Positions 47,131 through 60,719 of a DNA stretch of 64,000 nt are shown piece by piece; positions within the stretch are counted from its first letter, which is position 1, and each line of letters begins with the position of its first letter. This DNA is from Lycorma delicatula (Eukaryota; Arthropoda; Insecta; Hemiptera; Fulgoridae). The position numbers were made by a program, and so were the translations under genes. The DNA lies in NCBI RefSeq assembly GCF_047948215.1, contig NC_134456.1, positions 196,862,034 to 196,926,033 on the forward strand, given 5' to 3'. A model generated the notes under the pieces. It saw nothing but the letters and a program-made list of their open reading frames with translations. It was not told the origin of the DNA and made no database searches.

Positions 47131-50100
47131 CAGAGAAAAGAGGTGAAATAAAATATATAAAATAAATAAGAATTTAAGTTATTGTTGGAAACAAAAAATA
47201 TCCAGCAATATTTACGGAAAAGGAATGTAAATTATTTCATTACCTAAAATGAAACATACATTCCAGCAACTAAAATTTACCAGTTACCTTTTCTTGAAAA
47301 AGAATACTATTTGAAATAAAGACGTTTAGAAAAAAAAACAAATTAAAGAGATGGTATAGTAATAATAAACATGTTCAATATTACATGAAAACAAGGTAAT
47401 TATTATTTTATATTAAATGTTGCTTTTACTTAGTACATCTCTATTAATAAGATTACAAGTATAATGTTACCATAAAACGAAATTCTACTGCATATTTCGC
47501 TTAGTTCAATTATTTCAGTATTAGCGACAAAACTTGGATTACACTAAATTTTTAAAATAATGATTCTAATATTACGTATTATTGAAAAAAAAAATAATTA
47601 ATTAATCATCACTTTTTTTATTTACCTCAATATTTACCAGTTAAATGCTTGGGAAATATCAAAAGGATTAAAGATTTTACTTCTATTCATGTTTATATCA
47701 GTCATAATTGAATATTTCTCATCAAAATAAGATTTGTATTAAACAATATATAACCGGTATAAATAAAAGAAAACTAACATTTTATTTGTTTTGTTACTAT
47801 CTAAAATATGGATAGCCTTACAAAACGAAGGAAAGGAGTTTTATAACAAAAAGCCCTTCACAAAAAAGACAATCGTAAGAAATCTGCATCTTAATAAAAG
47901 AATTGCACAGAATCTAGTTAAACATACTTCTACCGAGAGCCAAGGCTGTCTAACTGAGGTAGTATTTATATTATATATACCTTAATTTTCACAATAATTT
48001 TTTTAAAAATATTTGCGTAAAAATATTTTAAATATCAGATTATATCAGACTGTACAGTATAACATTAAGAGGTAGTAAATATCCAACACTAGTAATTCAA
48101 TCTTCAAATTGTTCATCAAGATTATTTAATATTTTGTTTAAAAATCTTCTGCTTAAGTTTTCTTAAAATTACGAACTACGGTTTCACCAGAGAGGATCTT
48201 TCTCTAAAAATTAAAACGGAGACTTTATATTGAAATTGATTCCTTGGTGAAATGAAAATGAAAAGAAAGTATATGTTTCAAAATAATAATCTTCTATTTT
48301 CTGTAATAATACTTCTTTTCTTCTAATACTTCTGTATTTTGTTGAAATTGGTTAAAAAGGGTAAGTGATAATCCTGTATACTTATAGTTTTCTTTATTAT
48401 AACATATAATGAAACAAAAATCCAACATTATAATTTTATATGCTGCTAATAAGTTTGGTAAAATATCGTTACAGTTACAATAAAAGTAGTCACGAAACAT
48501 AAATGAAACTTTTATCTTTTCATGAAATAGGAGGCTGTTTCATCTGGCAACTTAAAGTAGGCACTTCATTTTGGTTGTTATAACTTTACGATTGTTAGAC
48601 AATATACATACTGTATATATAATCAAAAAAAAATGTTCTATTTTATCTTTTTTTAGAACTCTTTGCAAAGCTAGAGCTATTATTTTCGTTTACAAAAAAC
48701 AGCAGAAAAACACTTTTTTTTCTTTTTTTATATGAAAATTGCAAGGGCTATAATATAAAATAATTTTGTGCATACGGAATTTAATTTTTATATATATGAA
48801 GTTTTTGACTTTTTTCTAATTATTTCAATGGAAATTGACTTTTATTGTTATTTAAAACCGAAATAATCGTATAGAAATAATATTTTGACAGTATAAAATA
48901 ATTTTAATACAACAATCATGTATAAAAAATGTAATTATATTTATTGAGAAACATACAGCTATTATTTATGTACACTGAATTTATTTTTTCCTAATTAACT
49001 AGCAGTATTACTTATTAAACTTAATCATTTTTTATACGAAGTTTAGATAAAATAATACCGACTAACTACAAAATTAAATATATAGAATAGTACTTCAGTT
49101 AATAATCAAAGTTATTGATTGAAATTAAATTTAATACACATAAAAATAATAAGTAATTTATGAAAAACAAATTGCTACTGTAGTAATTAGAAAGACTCGA
49201 TAAAACAAACTAATAAACAATTTTTTTTATTTAGTACTGAAATACAACTGTCATATTTTAAGGTGATATTCTCTTCAAAATTTTATGAGTACAAACATAT
49301 CTTTCAAATTGGTTATTACAGAAAATCTGTATTTTCTGATAGGACCAAGCGTTTACTATGTTTTTCACATATTAGGATGCTTTTCTGAACTTGAGATTGA
49401 CTTTCTCACAAATACAATTTTGATTTTCAATTTCAGAGGAATCAACAAGTTAGGTTTGATCGAGTATGGTATGATAAAATTTGTAGAAATTACCTATTAA
49501 TAATTATCTAAATGTATCAATTTATTGTGTTTGATAAATTATTTTTGCATTTACTGATCAAAAATTTAACAACCCATTATAGTAGAATCAAGGGACACCT
49601 ATTACTTATTCTGAAAATGGAAAAATCTTATATCATTTTCCACAGCCTTCATTAGTATATTCTAAGAGAGCTCCTTTCTATATCTTTTACACTGAAAAAT
49701 TTGTTATAATGTTTTTAGAATAGTTTACTGATATGATCTACTGGGAAATAAACATCTTTTTAAGTAGTATTATTCTTTTCTGCACTACCAGAATCATTTG
49801 ACGGCCAAATATGCCAAAACGTTTTCACATTTTTATCGTCAAAGACATTTTACTGCTCCTTTTCCGAATTTTAAACAAACTTTCATCAAAGCTTAGATCT
49901 AAATCACTTTTGTTATTTAAAAACACAAAGAAAGGTTAATTTTGCCTATTTCTCCTCTAGCTCCAAAAACCCGCTTAATATTTGAAATTTTTTTACTTCT
50001 CAATCGATAATCTATTCGCAAAAAGTAAAATTAACGGAATTATAATTCGAATAAAATATTCGAGACTACCCTCATATATAATATACAATACAACATCAAC

Positions 50101-50227
50101 TTATAATACAATAAACAAATTTAATTGTATAACACTCGTAATACACGCGTTTGTACAAATAAAACAAATACTGCAGCATAACGAATAGTAAAATTATTGT
50201 GCACATTTGAATAGTAACTTCAAATCG
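46409..50227. other. AT-rich DNA, microsatellites
   Basis: (AAT)n at 47018-47043 and (TA)n at 47085-47128. Short ORFs near 47.8 and 49.3 kb have no recognisable motif. A 30-codon open stretch at 46423-46494 (YYVDGELVLVNKNVINDLRG) looks protein-like but stands alone. Confidence 0.4.
47085..47128. repeat. (TA)n microsatellite
   Basis: About 20 TA units with one early interruption, next to (AAT)n. Confidence 0.95.
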
Positions 50228-50375
50228 CATCGTTTCGGCCTTTTAACCAGGTGGCCACGGGTTCTCATCCGGTCAGGCATAACATTTTTCATATAATAAA
50301 AAAAGTCTAATCCGTAATCTCGCGGACAAACTTTAAGCTTATGCGGTGAATTAATCACCTATAAAAAAATTCTAG
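50228..50375 (+). mobile_element. tRNA-derived SINE, family S1
   Basis: CACGGGTTCTCATCCGGTCA has a degraded B-box, then GGCATAACATTTTTCATA and TTTAAGCTTATGCGGTGAAT, in the same order as the reverse complement of 33545-33650. Confidence 0.6.
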
Positions 50376-51684
50376 TAATATTAAAAATGTTTTCCATACA
50401 GATTTAGATATAAAACACATTTATAAACAGTACCGAAACAGTTGACCAATAACAGTAGGTATTATTAAATTTAATTTGAGTAAAGGGAAATAGAATATCC
50501 TTCATAATAAATTCTATTTAAATGCTGGTCTAGATATAGAGTTAAACAAGCTTCTCATTATGTTAGAGCATTTTATACATATACATACATTTAAAAAAAA
50601 TACATTTAAAAAAAATTAAAATTACATTTTTGATTATTACTATTTTTTAAGTCCTTTGTTTCGAAGAGAACTTTGTACTTTGTAACATTCTCATATAGGT
50701 TAGCACATTTTATACTGTCACAGTCTTCATAATATCAATATTTGAGAGGAAGGAATTCAATCAATTATAACGTAGCTGCTATTGATGAATTTCACACTGA
50801 GTTTCAAAAACTAATTTTAAAAAACCTTTTAATCGATTAAATCTATAGCTTAAATGAGAGCGGTCTCAATTTACTGTTATCGAGAAAAGAAAAAAAAATT
50901 TAGTTCTTTTAAAGGAATGAAAGTGGCCAAACGAAGCACTATTTTTATGATAAAGAGGATGGTAGAAATTAAAATTTTCATAAATTGTTTTAAAAAAGTG
51001 TTGTAATCCAGAGCCATTTAAGTTGCTGTGGTTTACTTGTAAACCCACCCTACATTTGGAGAACGCCTTATATCATCAAAATGTTTTTATATTACCGCCG
51101 GGTAATGGAAAAGTTATTCGTAAACTGCTTACCACTTAATTTTATCGTTTATCGCTAATATGATGATTAAACCTAGTAAATAATTCTTTTAAAAATTATT
51201 TTATTACTGAAATTTATTTCAGAAATATAGAGAGGATCTGAAATAATTTTTTAAACTATTTTTATACTCAAGGTAAGATTACGTCAATTTTTATTTACTA
51301 TTTATTACGTGTTTAATATTTGATATTAAATATAGTAAATACTAACATCACATATGAGAATTAATATATTTACTCGATATATTTAAATAAGTAAAACACT
51401 TGTTACAGTTATTTATGTCAATTTAGTTCAAGTTGGATTTACGATTTTAGTTTTTTTTTTACATTATGACAATTATCCGTAGTTTCCTAACATCTGTGAA
51501 TGCGATCCATCATTCATTAATCCGGACAATCTATCGTTAAGTGCAATAATAAAAATAACATAAGAAAAACAGAGGAAAAGAGTGATCAACAAAGCACTGA
51601 AAGCCTACAATATAGGCTAAATATACAGCATAAATACTCATATATACCGCACTACCATCCCTAAATATACCAAAATACACCGAA
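50376..51684. other. AT-rich DNA without recognised gene
   Basis: A minus-strand open frame at 50866-51048 has no recognisable motif. Nothing else supportable. Confidence 0.4.
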
Positions 51685-51757
51685 TTGCCATCAGTGCCAG
51701 CCTGACGGCGGTTGGCAGAACTTTTTCCTCCCTCTAAAGAAAAAAAAAAGAAGTATT
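51685..51757 (+). mobile_element. 3' terminus of an R1-like element (tail only)
   Basis: CTGACGGCGGTTGGCAGA, CTTTTTCCTCCCTCTAAAG and an A-run followed by GTATT parallel the end of the 3530-4038 relic (ACGGTGGCTAATAGAGCTTT, CCCCTCTTTCG, A9, GTATT). The visible copy is under 100 bp; its left edge is uncertain. Confidence 0.55.
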
Positions 51758-51866
51758 GACTGATTATTATATTCACAATTGTTTTTTTTGAAAGTAATGT
51801 TGCAAAGAAAATAATTTTTTTAAGGAAAAAAGTAAACAAATGTTTGCGTAATTTATGTATATATTT

Positions 51867-52386
51867 TTTTTTTCTGAATTTTTATGGGCATCGACTGCTA
51901 AGGTCATTAGCCCTCGTCACATTCTTCGCCGGTTAACAGATATAAATTTGTTAATCGCGTGTGACCGATTCTAAGTCTGGCTACTTGTTCACGGCGAGTC
52001 AACTTAAAGTCGCTTTTCCATTTATAAGGAGAAGTTTTTACTGAGTTTAATTTTGTATTTAAACTCCTCCATTCAGCATTCTACTTGTTTTTTACTATGT
52101 TTGTTAGACGGTTTTTAACATCTGCCACTCTTACAGGAAATGCATCCAAATCATCTCAGACTGTTGCCTTTCTGGCAGCTTCGTCTGCGATTTCATTACC
52201 TGTAATACCAGCATGCCCCGGAGTCCATACAAATACGCATCGCTGTCCTCGTTGATTTAGAACGTATAAAATGGACAGGATGTTTGCAATTAGGACATCC
52301 TTAATGTTCTTGTTCCGAATTGCGACAAGTGCACTTAAATAATCGGAACATATTAGCACTCTCTCTTCGCAATAGTGTTCAGTAAA
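51867..52386 (-). mobile_element. I-like retrotransposon copy with internal deletion
   Basis: On the minus strand the copy begins in the RNase H domain (ICSDYLSALVAIRNKN), reads WTPGHAGITGNEIADEAARK (open 52156-52359), then the linker. It jumps near 51931 from the text before the zinc knuckle straight into the last 50 bp of the 3' UTR (TCGATGCCCATAAAAATTCA and an A-run). Compared with 56091-58087 it lacks about 480 bp covering the knuckle, stop codon and most of the UTR. Differences elsewhere are only a few per cent. It is also 5'-truncated. Confidence 0.88.
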
Positions 52387-55300
52387 TAGTGTATATATAT
52401 TAAATAATATATTAAGCTATTTTAATATATACTACTGCCCTTAATACCTACTGCCCTTAAAAATACAGAAATATTTCTGTATTTTTATACTGCCCTTTAA
52501 ATTTAATTTGAAGTAAAAAATGTTTAAAAGACTGCAAGATTATAAATCTGTTTTATATCACCCTGATCTTTCGATTCTTATTTTTGATTATTTTAAGTAT
52601 TTTCTATTTTCAAACCTTTTTTTTCATAAATATAATTTTTATATTTTACCTCTTTAAACAATATTTTTTATTAGATGAAATAAATGTTACTAAATGATTG
52701 ATTGTTTTATTTACTAGGATTATGATTATGCAATTATATATTATTTTAATTTTACTAAAATTGTGCCCTTTATTGTAAATATGTGTAATTATCATTTTTT
52801 TGTATTAAAGTTTTAATATTATAAACATTTTTATTGACTTTTAATATTATTGATACGCAAGTTTCTTTTAAAAAATGTTGTTCTACAGCTTAAACTTGTA
52901 AGCTACTGAACATGTTCTGCATATGGCTGAAAGAGTAACTATACTGCGTAATATTGTGTCCATTTAGACGTGAACCGCTATGTATATGAATATATATGCA
53001 TATTTAATTCTAATCTACATGGATAGTTATTTGGTGAACGGTTAATATTATAATACTAAACGAAAGAACTTCCTAGTACATGAAATCGAATTTAAAAGGG
53101 GAACAGATGATGCTGTATAAATTTACATGACGACCAACTGTTGCCTATAACTACCAACACTAACATATAGTTTTACAGAAGTTTTAGCAGACTGAGCGAT
53201 AAAATTGTTTATGTTAACGTATTATTGAAAAAACTATAAGAAAAATCTGATCTGGGGGAAGAATCTTTTAAGAGTTTCTTCTCTAAAAGTTAAACCATCA
53301 TTCATTTTCATTTAAAAAAGTCTTCCTTCGCGTTTATTTCAAAACTACTTTCATACCCAGAATGTTACGACCCTATATTTCATTTAAACTACTGCGGCTA
53401 AGGAAATGATCTAGCCGACTAGAATTTCTACCTGATGATTATAAGTCATGGTACAGTTTAAGCATTAATTCTGCTGGCAATCTATTTCCGATTTATTGGT
53501 ACTATAACGTACTTTGGTAATACACGAGTATTTAATATATTCCTCTGAAAGAAAGCTACTGGTTATCTACCTGCTACCGTTAATGGAGGTCGCCCTTAAA
53601 AGAAGAATATCTTTACATAGCTGGTTACAGTAACACACTTTACACCAACATTCGGGCAGGCAGCTAAATATAGACTTCTTTAAAACGTGAACAAGAAACT
53701 TATGCAATAAGTACCTTAAACTGACAAATATGTTTTTATTAATTTTACCGTCTAATTTTTATAATTCCTATAAACTGAGTTCTTACAGAAAAAAGCAAAA
53801 ACAAAATGATTTTTCCAAAGTTAAACGGGATGACTTTTTATGAAGATATGATAAAGTGCAGAATAAATTGGTTGTATCATTTATGATATCCTGAACCAGC
53901 ATATAGGGGTTGGAATGAGTAGAATAGCTTAGTAAAGAGAACCGGCGGGTGGCAAAATAAGTAGGATGAGACCTTAGCGGGAGGTTTAGAACGGGAGAAG
54001 AGAAGCAACCGGAACTTAAGTTCGCTCTGCGTGTTGGTTGCATTCTGTATAGAAAAGAAGGGTGATAAATACACAGCTAAAAAGCAATGCCACGTATTAT
54101 TTCCCTTTTACTATTCACACAAACAAACTTCTTTTTTTATCCTTTGTATGTAATTCCCCTAGATTTTTAAACACAAAAATATTCCCTTTTTCTGCACGAG
54201 TTCATTTTATTAAATTTCCTCATCCCTTTCTCTAAAAAACAAATACTGTAACAGAAATGTAGTAACCATTTCTTATGCCGTTGAATAAGACAATTATTCC
54301 ACTTGTAAAGTTGTATATCACATATACATTTTTAACAATTCTAAAAAAATAATATACACGCATCAAATATCTCACAAAGTAAATTGTTCTTGTCGTTAAT
54401 TGATGTACACGTAGATGGTGCTGCGGTAAGAAAAGTACATCTTAATATTTCTAACGTTGGGGGTCAAACTCCAATTTAGATCTGTAATCAGCACTAAATT
54501 CCTTTATGACGATTAGTTCCAATTACGGTTTTCAATATCACATCTATTTTATTATTTATCTTTTAACTATAAATAAATATTGATTTAATTAGTACATTTT
54601 ATTAAATAATTAAAATATACGAATAATTTTTTTTATTACATTTGAATGCATAAAATATTAATATTTTTTAATAGCACATTGTTACAATAGTTTTTTTTGT
54701 ATTTAATAATTTTCTTGGTTGATTTTTTTTTATGCTGTTTTGTGCTAGTCACTGTCAGTTACAGATTAGTTTAAATCAGTAAATATAAAATGACAGACAT
54801 TTTAATATCGCAGTTTTTATTTTTTTATTTCTATGTAGCTATGAAAAGCTGTTATTTTCAATTGGTATAATAATCATTTTTCTACAAACACATGCGTAAT
54901 TAAATCGTAAACACGATTGATTAATTCATAATTTCATATTTTGTTATACGATACGAGTAAATCTATGATTAAATATTAAAAAAGTAACTTTTTAAAAAAA
55001 CATAACGGATATATATATAAATATATATGAGTACTCGCAGTTTTATTATATGATCTTGTAGCTATTCAATACACCATTTTCGCGTTTGAGTTATAACTTG
55101 AGTAAGATCAATCAACTGTCAACGAAAATTACGTTCGTATAGTTAAAATAACTGACGCTCACACGTCACTAACACTTAATAAATAATAATAATAATTTGA
55201 TTTATATATTAACCCTTGAAATACGCATAGAACTTATTTAAATTTTATTTGGAATAGATTTTTATTTATTTAATTTGTATGCAAAAATTAAATTCAACAA

Positions 55301-56090
55301 ATTTTTAAAAATTAAAATTAATATTTATACCATACTAATATTATATTTTTATTTTGTAAAATTATTTCTTTATCAGTACCACCACCAAGCATACGGAAAT
55401 TGAATACCTTATAATCAAGGTTAATTAGTAATCGAAACTGAAAATTTCTGGAAAACTTTCAATTTTTAAAATAAAAAAATACGCATTTAAGGACTTCTTT
55501 CAATGATTTTGTGAAAACCTTTTTCATATCTTAAAAATATGTGCAAATATTTTCAATTCAATAGGAATTAACGTTACAACATAGTTTAAAAAATATATTA
55601 AATATCTATTTATATTTTACTCATCGTTTATCGTATATTCTAATTTCTTTTAAAAGAATAATAATCTTTTTTAAAAAATAAAATGAATTTTTTAACAACT
55701 TTTTAAAAATTACTTCAATTTGTTAAAAATACAGCATCAATATAATAATAAATATATTACAATTTTATAAAATTTATGTGAATCTTTTCAGCCACAATAA
55801 AACATCATAGCAATCATACATACAGTATTATCGGTTTTATAATCGGATTTGTGTAATTTGTTCCATGCAATGAAGTGGCGGTAACAATATTTTTCAATAT
55901 CATTTCGTGTTTAGAAAAATATAATTTCATATAATAATAATAATCTGAAGTAAAATTTTATACCATGGGAGAAAATAAGCTAAATAAAAAAACGAAATCA
56001 AAATAAATATAAATAATGTTATCACAAACAGGTTGTTAACGGCTACGTGGAAATTAAATTTCACGTTTGTGAAAAAAAAAGATAGGAATA
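52387..56090. other. AT-rich DNA without recognised gene
   Basis: A GC-richer patch at 53880-54070 carries no readable motif. Nothing else supportable. Confidence 0.4.
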
Positions 56091-56436
56091 TTTTTTTTTT
56101 CTGAATTTTTATGGGCATCGACTGCTAAGGTCATTAGCCCTCGTCACAATCTTTAAAAGAAATTACTATCACCATCTGGATCGTCATATGTAAGGGTGTA
56201 AAGGGCCATTATATTTTATTTAAAAGCACAAACTATACAAAACATTATGACGTAAAAGACAAGGACAATCACAAACGCTTACGGGGTGTAAAGAGCCTCG
56301 ATATTAAAATTTGAGATAAGATTCTCAAAAGACCATGAAATTAAAATTTTAACTTATCAATACCATTTCTTTCTTTATATATATATATATAAACTACCGC
56401 TTAGAGATTCTTTTATCACAGCTTTAAACTATCATT

Positions 56437-57603
56437 TTATAGACTTTTAAGAAGTCCACTGGCGTGTAAGAATGCAACTATATTTTCTTCATTTCCATTA
56501 TCCAGATCAGCACTAATATTATTTCTAAGACGGAACCTCTTTCTGAGGTCCTCATATATGGTACACTCTTCTATTAGATGCTTGATTGTCAGTGTTTTAT
56601 TACAAACACCGCACATTGGTCTCACTTCGCCGGTTAACAAATATAAATTTGTTAATCGCGTGTGACCGATTCTAAGTCTGGTCACCGCTACTTGTTCACG
56701 GCGACTCAACTTAAAGTCGCTTTTCCATTTATAAGGAGAAGTTTTTACTGAGTTTAATTTTGTATTTAAACTCCTCCATTCAGCATTCCACTTGTTTTTT
56801 ACTATGTATGTTAGACGGTTCTTAACATCTGCCACTCTTATAGGAAATGTATCCAAATCATCGCAGACTGTTGCCTTTCTGGCAGCTTCGTCTGCGATTT
56901 CATTACCTGTAATTCCAGCATGCCCCGGAGTCCATAAAAAAACGCATCGCTGTCCTCGTTGTTTTAGAACGTATAAAATGGACAGGATGTTTGCAATTAG
57001 GACATCCTTAATGTTCTTGTTCCGAATTGCGACAAGTGCACTTAAAGAATCGGAACATATTAGCACTCTCTCTTCACAATAGTGTTCAGTGTAGCGAAGA
57101 GCTTGCTGAATTGCAGTGAGTTCTGCCGTGTAGAAACTGGCCACATCCGGCAGTTTCCAAAAGTGGACTTCTACATTTACATATATTGAGCATCCAACAC
57201 CATGTTCGGTTTTAGAACCGTCAGTATAAATTCTAATATGTTCTTCGTAACTACTGACGGTTGCCAAAAATTCCTGTTGGATGATCACTGCTGGTTTCTT
57301 TTTTATTTCTCCTTGAGAGAGATCCAAACTTGTATTTACCGCTGGCAAGAGCCATGGCGGTATTTCTCTAGTAGAAATTTCCGATGTATCTGGAATGGCA
57401 ATTTCGTATTTACTTCTTAATTCGTGGTACCTAATTCCAGCTGGTCTGGAATAGGTAGCACGACGTTCATATAATGCAGCTATAGGATGGTTGTTGAAAA
57501 GTTTATTATTTATATGGGCAGGATAAGCCCATATATTTGCTGCGTATCTTCGTAAAAGGATCTCTCTTCTATAATGTAGTGGCATTATTCCGGCTTCAGA
57601 CAT
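56437..57603 (-). CDS. RNase H and zinc-knuckle end of retrotransposon ORF2
   Basis: An open frame of 388 codons, the longest intact one of the window apart from the R1 RT. Residues 1-120 continue the RT thumb and linker (WAYPAHINNK, RPAGIRYHELRSKYE). RNase H spans about 123-245 with catalytic Asp128 (YTDGSKT), Glu161 (TAELTAI), Asp185 (CSDSLSAL), and His228/Asp238 in TPGHAGITGNEIADEAA. A CCHC knuckle is at C331, C334, H342 and C347. RNase H would remove RNA from the cDNA hybrid. The listed ATG is internal: the frame continues upstream to TAG at 57704-57706, so this is the surviving end of a longer protein. All active-site residues are present, which argues for a recent insertion. Confidence 0.9.
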   Translation of the reverse strand: MSEAGIMPLHYRREILLRRYAANIWAYPAHINNKLFNNHPIAALYERRATYSRPAGIRYHELRSKYEIAIPDTSEISTREIPPWLLPAVNTSLDLSQGEIKKKPAVIIQQEFLATVSSYEEHIRIYTDGSKTEHGVGCSIYVNVEVHFWKLPDVASFYTAELTAIQQALRYTEHYCEERVLICSDSLSALVAIRNKNIKDVLIANILSILYVLKQRGQRCVFLWTPGHAGITGNEIADEAARKATVCDDLDTFPIRVADVKNRLTYIVKNKWNAEWRSLNTKLNSVKTSPYKWKSDFKLSRREQVAVTRLRIGHTRLTNLYLLTGEVRPMCGVCNKTLTIKHLIEECTIYEDLRKRFRLRNNISADLDNGNEENIVAFLHASGLLKSL

Positions 57604-58087
57604 CAGACTAGCGCCTGTTGCATATCTTATTCCGCTATTATGAACTACGTCTAACTTTTTTAAATGCGACTTTCTAGGGGATGAATATACGATACATCCC
57701 TAGTCTAGTTTAGATTGAACCAATGCTTTATACAATCTCAATAATGTCTCTTTGTCTGAGCCCCAATTTAAGTTCGATAAACATTTTATAATGTTTAGGG
57801 CTCTTTTGCATCTATCACTCAAGTCCTGTATATGTAATCCCCATGTAAGGGATTTATCCAATACTAGTCCTAAATATCTTACATTGTCTTTATATTGTAT
57901 TGGATTATCATCAATTGTCAACGCAGGACTTTGATGAGGAATTCTCTTCCTACAAAAGTGTATACAGCACGTTTTTTCTGGTGAGAATCGGAATCAGTTA
58001 TTCCTTGCAACTTCATTTGGAGCATGGATCGCTTGTTGCAATTTGTACTTCACTATTATTAGTGTTACACAGATCTGCATAAAAATT
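57604..58087 (-). pseudogene. RT thumb part of the I-like ORF2 (two stops)
   Basis: Same frame as the downstream ORF for most of its length. It reads FRFSPEKTCCIHFCRKR, LTIDDNPIQYKDNVRYLGLV, DLSDRCKRALNIIKCLSNLN and LYKALVQSKLD. A TAG then falls where KLDYGC is expected, followed by CIVYSSPRKSHLKKLDVV. Another stop occurs near 57997 where NNWF-like text is expected. The element breaks off at YAD of the catalytic box. Confidence 0.85.
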
Positions 58088-58819
58088 TAAAACTTTATTA
58101 TTATAGTGACAGCACAGAAAAATAATCTGTTGAAAATTTTTCTTTTTGTTAATCGCGGGAAATTCTTTAGGAGTATGTATCGAATAGTTGAACTTGAACT
58201 TAAATGCATAAAAATATATTTGTAAATATTTTAATTCATTGGAATTACAATAACTCTTCTAAAACATGTATCCAACACAAAAATATTAATATCAGTTGAA
58301 TGGATTTTATTAATGAGCAGGAAAAAATCAGAATTTTAGTGGTCCAGAATATTTTGTATGTTCAGCGGTACAACAGAATGTTTCCATGGTCTTTTCTTAA
58401 TATTTCGTAATACCATCCTCTACTAGGGTGGTCTCATAAATAGAAGAGATCCATCGTTTGGATCATTTTTTCCTTGAATTGAATCTAAATTCCTCGTACG
58501 CTAAACTTAATTTTCAGAAGTCCTTTACTTTTGAAAATATTACTTTGTACTTTTTAGTACATGTTAAAATATTTATTTTTTTAAATTTTCAGTTTTTGTA
58601 ATAAAAAGCATCTTTAAATTGTTTTTTATTATATGTTATCCAGATACCTTTAAAGGAAAGTAACGACTTAAACATAATTTTCGATTTTTCGTTATCATTT
58701 TTATAGAATGGGACAGTTGTAGCGTAATGGTGTACACTCTGATTTATGATAATTTTATTCAAAAAAGTATTTTCGAGTGAAAATTAAAAAAAAAAAAATA
58801 ACTGGAAATCTTAAGATAA

Positions 58820-58865
<46 letters not shown>

Positions 58866-59593
58866 GCATTTCAGAGAGGCTTAGATCAATTTTCTTTACG
58901 TATTTTCCGTATCACTTTTTCTATTTTCTCCCATAAATCAAGCGATTTCTTGCGAACGACTTGATTTTATTTAGGCAACAATTTTTGTAAGCCTATACAT
59001 CTTTTAATGAAATATAAAACAAATTTAAAAAGTACTCTTAAAAGAAAAAAATTTAGACTTTTTGAAACAATGCAAAATCAAGAGGCCAAAGGTGGTGGAT
59101 TTTTCTTAATTTAATACTACCCTCAAAAATTTTGATTTAATTGATTAAAAACGTGTTAATCAAATTTTATAGGAAAGTTTTTATTTTTTAATTTAAATTA
59201 TTATAGAAAAATAAATATTGTAATGTATACTTTAAAAAATAAACTTTAATTCTTTCAAAGATTTTTTTACTAGTGACTTTACATATTTAACAGTCTAACC
59301 TTTATTAAAATAAAAACTATTAGTAAAAGTAATAAAATTTTCATAACTTCCAAATATTTGAAAATGGTTAATTATAAAATTTTATGCTGCACTCGTATAC
59401 AATATTATTTTTCCTCCCCCATACCGATATCAGTATCAAATTTGGCTTGTTGCTGGTAGCTGGCAGGATATGAAATGCTAGGTTAAGCTATCCCCATTTA
59501 ATAACCGCTCATGGCGTTAGTAATATTTCATAAATACAAAGCCTCACTTGTAACATCATCTCCCGAACACTAATTTCAGGCTTTGTTGTTTGA
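58088..59593. other. AT-rich DNA, one microsatellite
   Basis: (TA)n at 58826-58862. No gene recognised. Confidence 0.45.
58826..58862. repeat. (TA)n microsatellite
   Basis: About 18 TA units. Confidence 0.95.
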
Positions 59594-59780
59594 AGTTTGG
59601 TATTTTAACCAGAGAACCAATTGTTAAGGTATAACCATTTAAATCGATTAATGCGGACAAATATTAGCGACAAATAAACAAACTATTTGCAAACAAAAAC
59701 CAATGTTCTAGATAATTTAGTAAAAATATAGCCCGTGAACGTAAAAGTTTATTTGAATATATTCTTCACGAGGATGAGCA
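59594..59780 (+). repeat. Dispersed repeat, first copy
   Basis: Matches 62161-62346 over about 185 bp: TGAAGTTTGGTATTTTAACC, TATAACCATTTAAATC, GACAAATAAACAAACT, ATGTTCTAGATAATT, TATAGCCCGTGAACGTAAA and ATTCTTCACGAGG. Noncoding, class unknown. Confidence 0.85.
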
Positions 59781-60719
59781 CAACTTATGCGCTTGCAAAG
59801 CTAATCTATAAAATAATAATAACCTATTATAAAACGTGATAAATATACTTCATAATAAAAAATAATAGGTACAGTTTTTACATTAAAATTAAATTTCTTT
59901 TCAATTTATTAAAAAACTTTTATAAGAGTTCAATCACTAATTATCATCATATGATATAATTAATATCATTGCGTAGATTAAAAAGACTGTTAACTAATGC
60001 ATTATTTAAAATGCATTCAACGATAAACAAAAAATACATGATTATGCTACAAAAATAGGAAATATAAAAGTCAAGAAGAGAAAAAAATTAATGACAAAAA
60101 TACGGTTACTTTTATCTTTTAAAACTTTTAACTGAGATTTATATCATCGCTTCACCTATCTTATTGAATAGATCTTTAAATTCTATTATATGGCATAGGT
60201 TTAAATCTTATCTCAATTTATTTTTTCTTAAATCCACGAACGATCTCTATACGTATATTATAGCATTTTATACGAAATATAATTCAAAATACAATTATTT
60301 ATATTGTCATTATTTAATTAACGTAATCGTCTCTTTACTACGGCACAGAAAATACAAAGATTTAAATTTATAAAGCTTTCTGTTTAAAATTCTAAAATAA
60401 TTTATCATGATTAAAAACATTTCTGTTAAACGTCAAATTATTCATTTAGTTATTAGATTTTCACGAAAAAATTAATGATAGAACATTTATATTTTCGTAG
60501 TTTTGTTTGATGACAAATTTCACACAGCTAATTAATAATACTTTATTGAGATCAGAACCTAATAATAACTTATATACATAAAATGAAGAACGGTACGTGA
60601 CATTAATAAACATAGAAACTGCTCCATTTTCCTAAAATTATAAAGGAAAATAGTAGAAAATCCTTGATCAGGATAGCAACAAAAAAATAATTTTTAATAA
60701 AGCGGTTATAATCCACATT
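59781..60719. other. AT-rich DNA without recognised gene
   Basis: Nothing supportable was seen. Confidence 0.45.

Larger units (their letters stand above)
56091..58087 (-). mobile_element. I-like (RNase H-bearing) non-LTR retrotransposon, 5'-truncated
   Basis: From right to left on the minus strand: the end of the RT palm (YAD near 58083), RT thumb, RNase H, zinc knuckle, stop at 56437-56439, a UTR of about 340 bp and an A-run (plus-strand T at 56091-56100). The last 50 bp match the end of the 51.9 kb copy. RNase H placed after RT points to the I group (I, Nimb, LOA and relatives); the exact clade is not decided. About 2.0 kb remain of an element normally over 5 kb. Confidence 0.9.
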
